Assembly (NCBI GenBank): GCA_009602725.1 | Contig: WELB01000019.1 | Coordinates: 608,116-628,429 of the forward strand | Length of the DNA stretch: 20,314 nucleotides | Direction of reading: 5' to 3' | From: Spirogloea muscicola | Taxonomy: Eukaryota; Streptophyta; Zygnematophyceae; Spirogloeales; Spirogloeaceae | In this document: positions 20,227-20,314 of the stretch, one piece after another | Numbering within the stretch: the stretch's first letter is position 1 | Layout of the letters: each line of letters starts with the position of its first letter | Made by a program: the position numbers and the translations under genes | Notes under the pieces: model-generated | Databases searched by the model: none | The model's input: the letters and a program-made list of their open reading frames with translations, nothing else | What the model was told of the DNA's origin: nothing

Positions 20227-20314
20227 TCCAGCATTCCGCAGGCCTTAGTTGCATATTATAGAATGCGGCTCTCGCTTAGTTTGCAGCGCTCGCAAGCATT
20301 GGCTCTTCATCAAC

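Overview
The window looks like nuclear DNA of a green alga (Chlorophyta). All recognisable genes are split into many short exons by GT-AG introns (one GC-AG). Two of them are typical of the green lineage: a plant-type PUX1 UBX protein and an RNase J of the plastid type. Trinucleotide runs coding for poly-Ala or poly-Ser and GC-rich exons fit a chlorophyte. The species cannot be named from sequence alone.

Layout. 121-2172 (+): the C-terminal two thirds of RUVBL1 (pontin), seven exons, running in from the left edge. 2299-2342: a degenerate telomere-like array in the gap between two convergent genes. 2502-4178 (-): a complete seven-exon PUX1/ASPSCR1-like UBX gene; its exons are too short to show as long open frames and were rebuilt here from splice sites. 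4535-8600: a repeat-rich block holding five 5'-truncated or internal fragments, all in one orientation, of a non-LTR retrotransposon with a restriction-like endonuclease end, mixed with a short hairpin-forming repeat. 7415-8373 (-): the 3' end of a DNA topoisomerase 3-alpha gene (two GRF zinc fingers plus zinc knuckles) with a frame break and a lost zinc ligand, probably a decayed or truncated copy.

8893-10052 has no recognised gene. 10053-11590 (-): a four-exon gene for a transit-peptide-like, coiled-coil, C-terminally membrane-anchored protein of unknown function. 11591-13575: GC-rich upstream sequence with simple repeats and no recognised gene. 13576-19045 (-): a complete 16-exon RNase J gene (758 codons by my splice model) with all metallo-beta-lactamase/beta-CASP motifs. 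19046-20314: promoter side of RNase J, then duplicated modules, a perfect 11-bp inverted repeat, more copies of the hairpin repeat and an unidentified open frame at the right edge.

The genes do not form a pathway. They are independent housekeeping genes (chromatin remodelling and snoRNP assembly, p97 regulation, DNA topology, organelle RNA processing) with repeats in the gaps. The most unusual material is the hairpin repeat family and its repeated proximity to retroelement fragments, the broken TOP3A end, and the unknown coiled-coil membrane protein. All exon joins are inferred by eye from reading frame, splice sites and remembered family sequences; no search was run.
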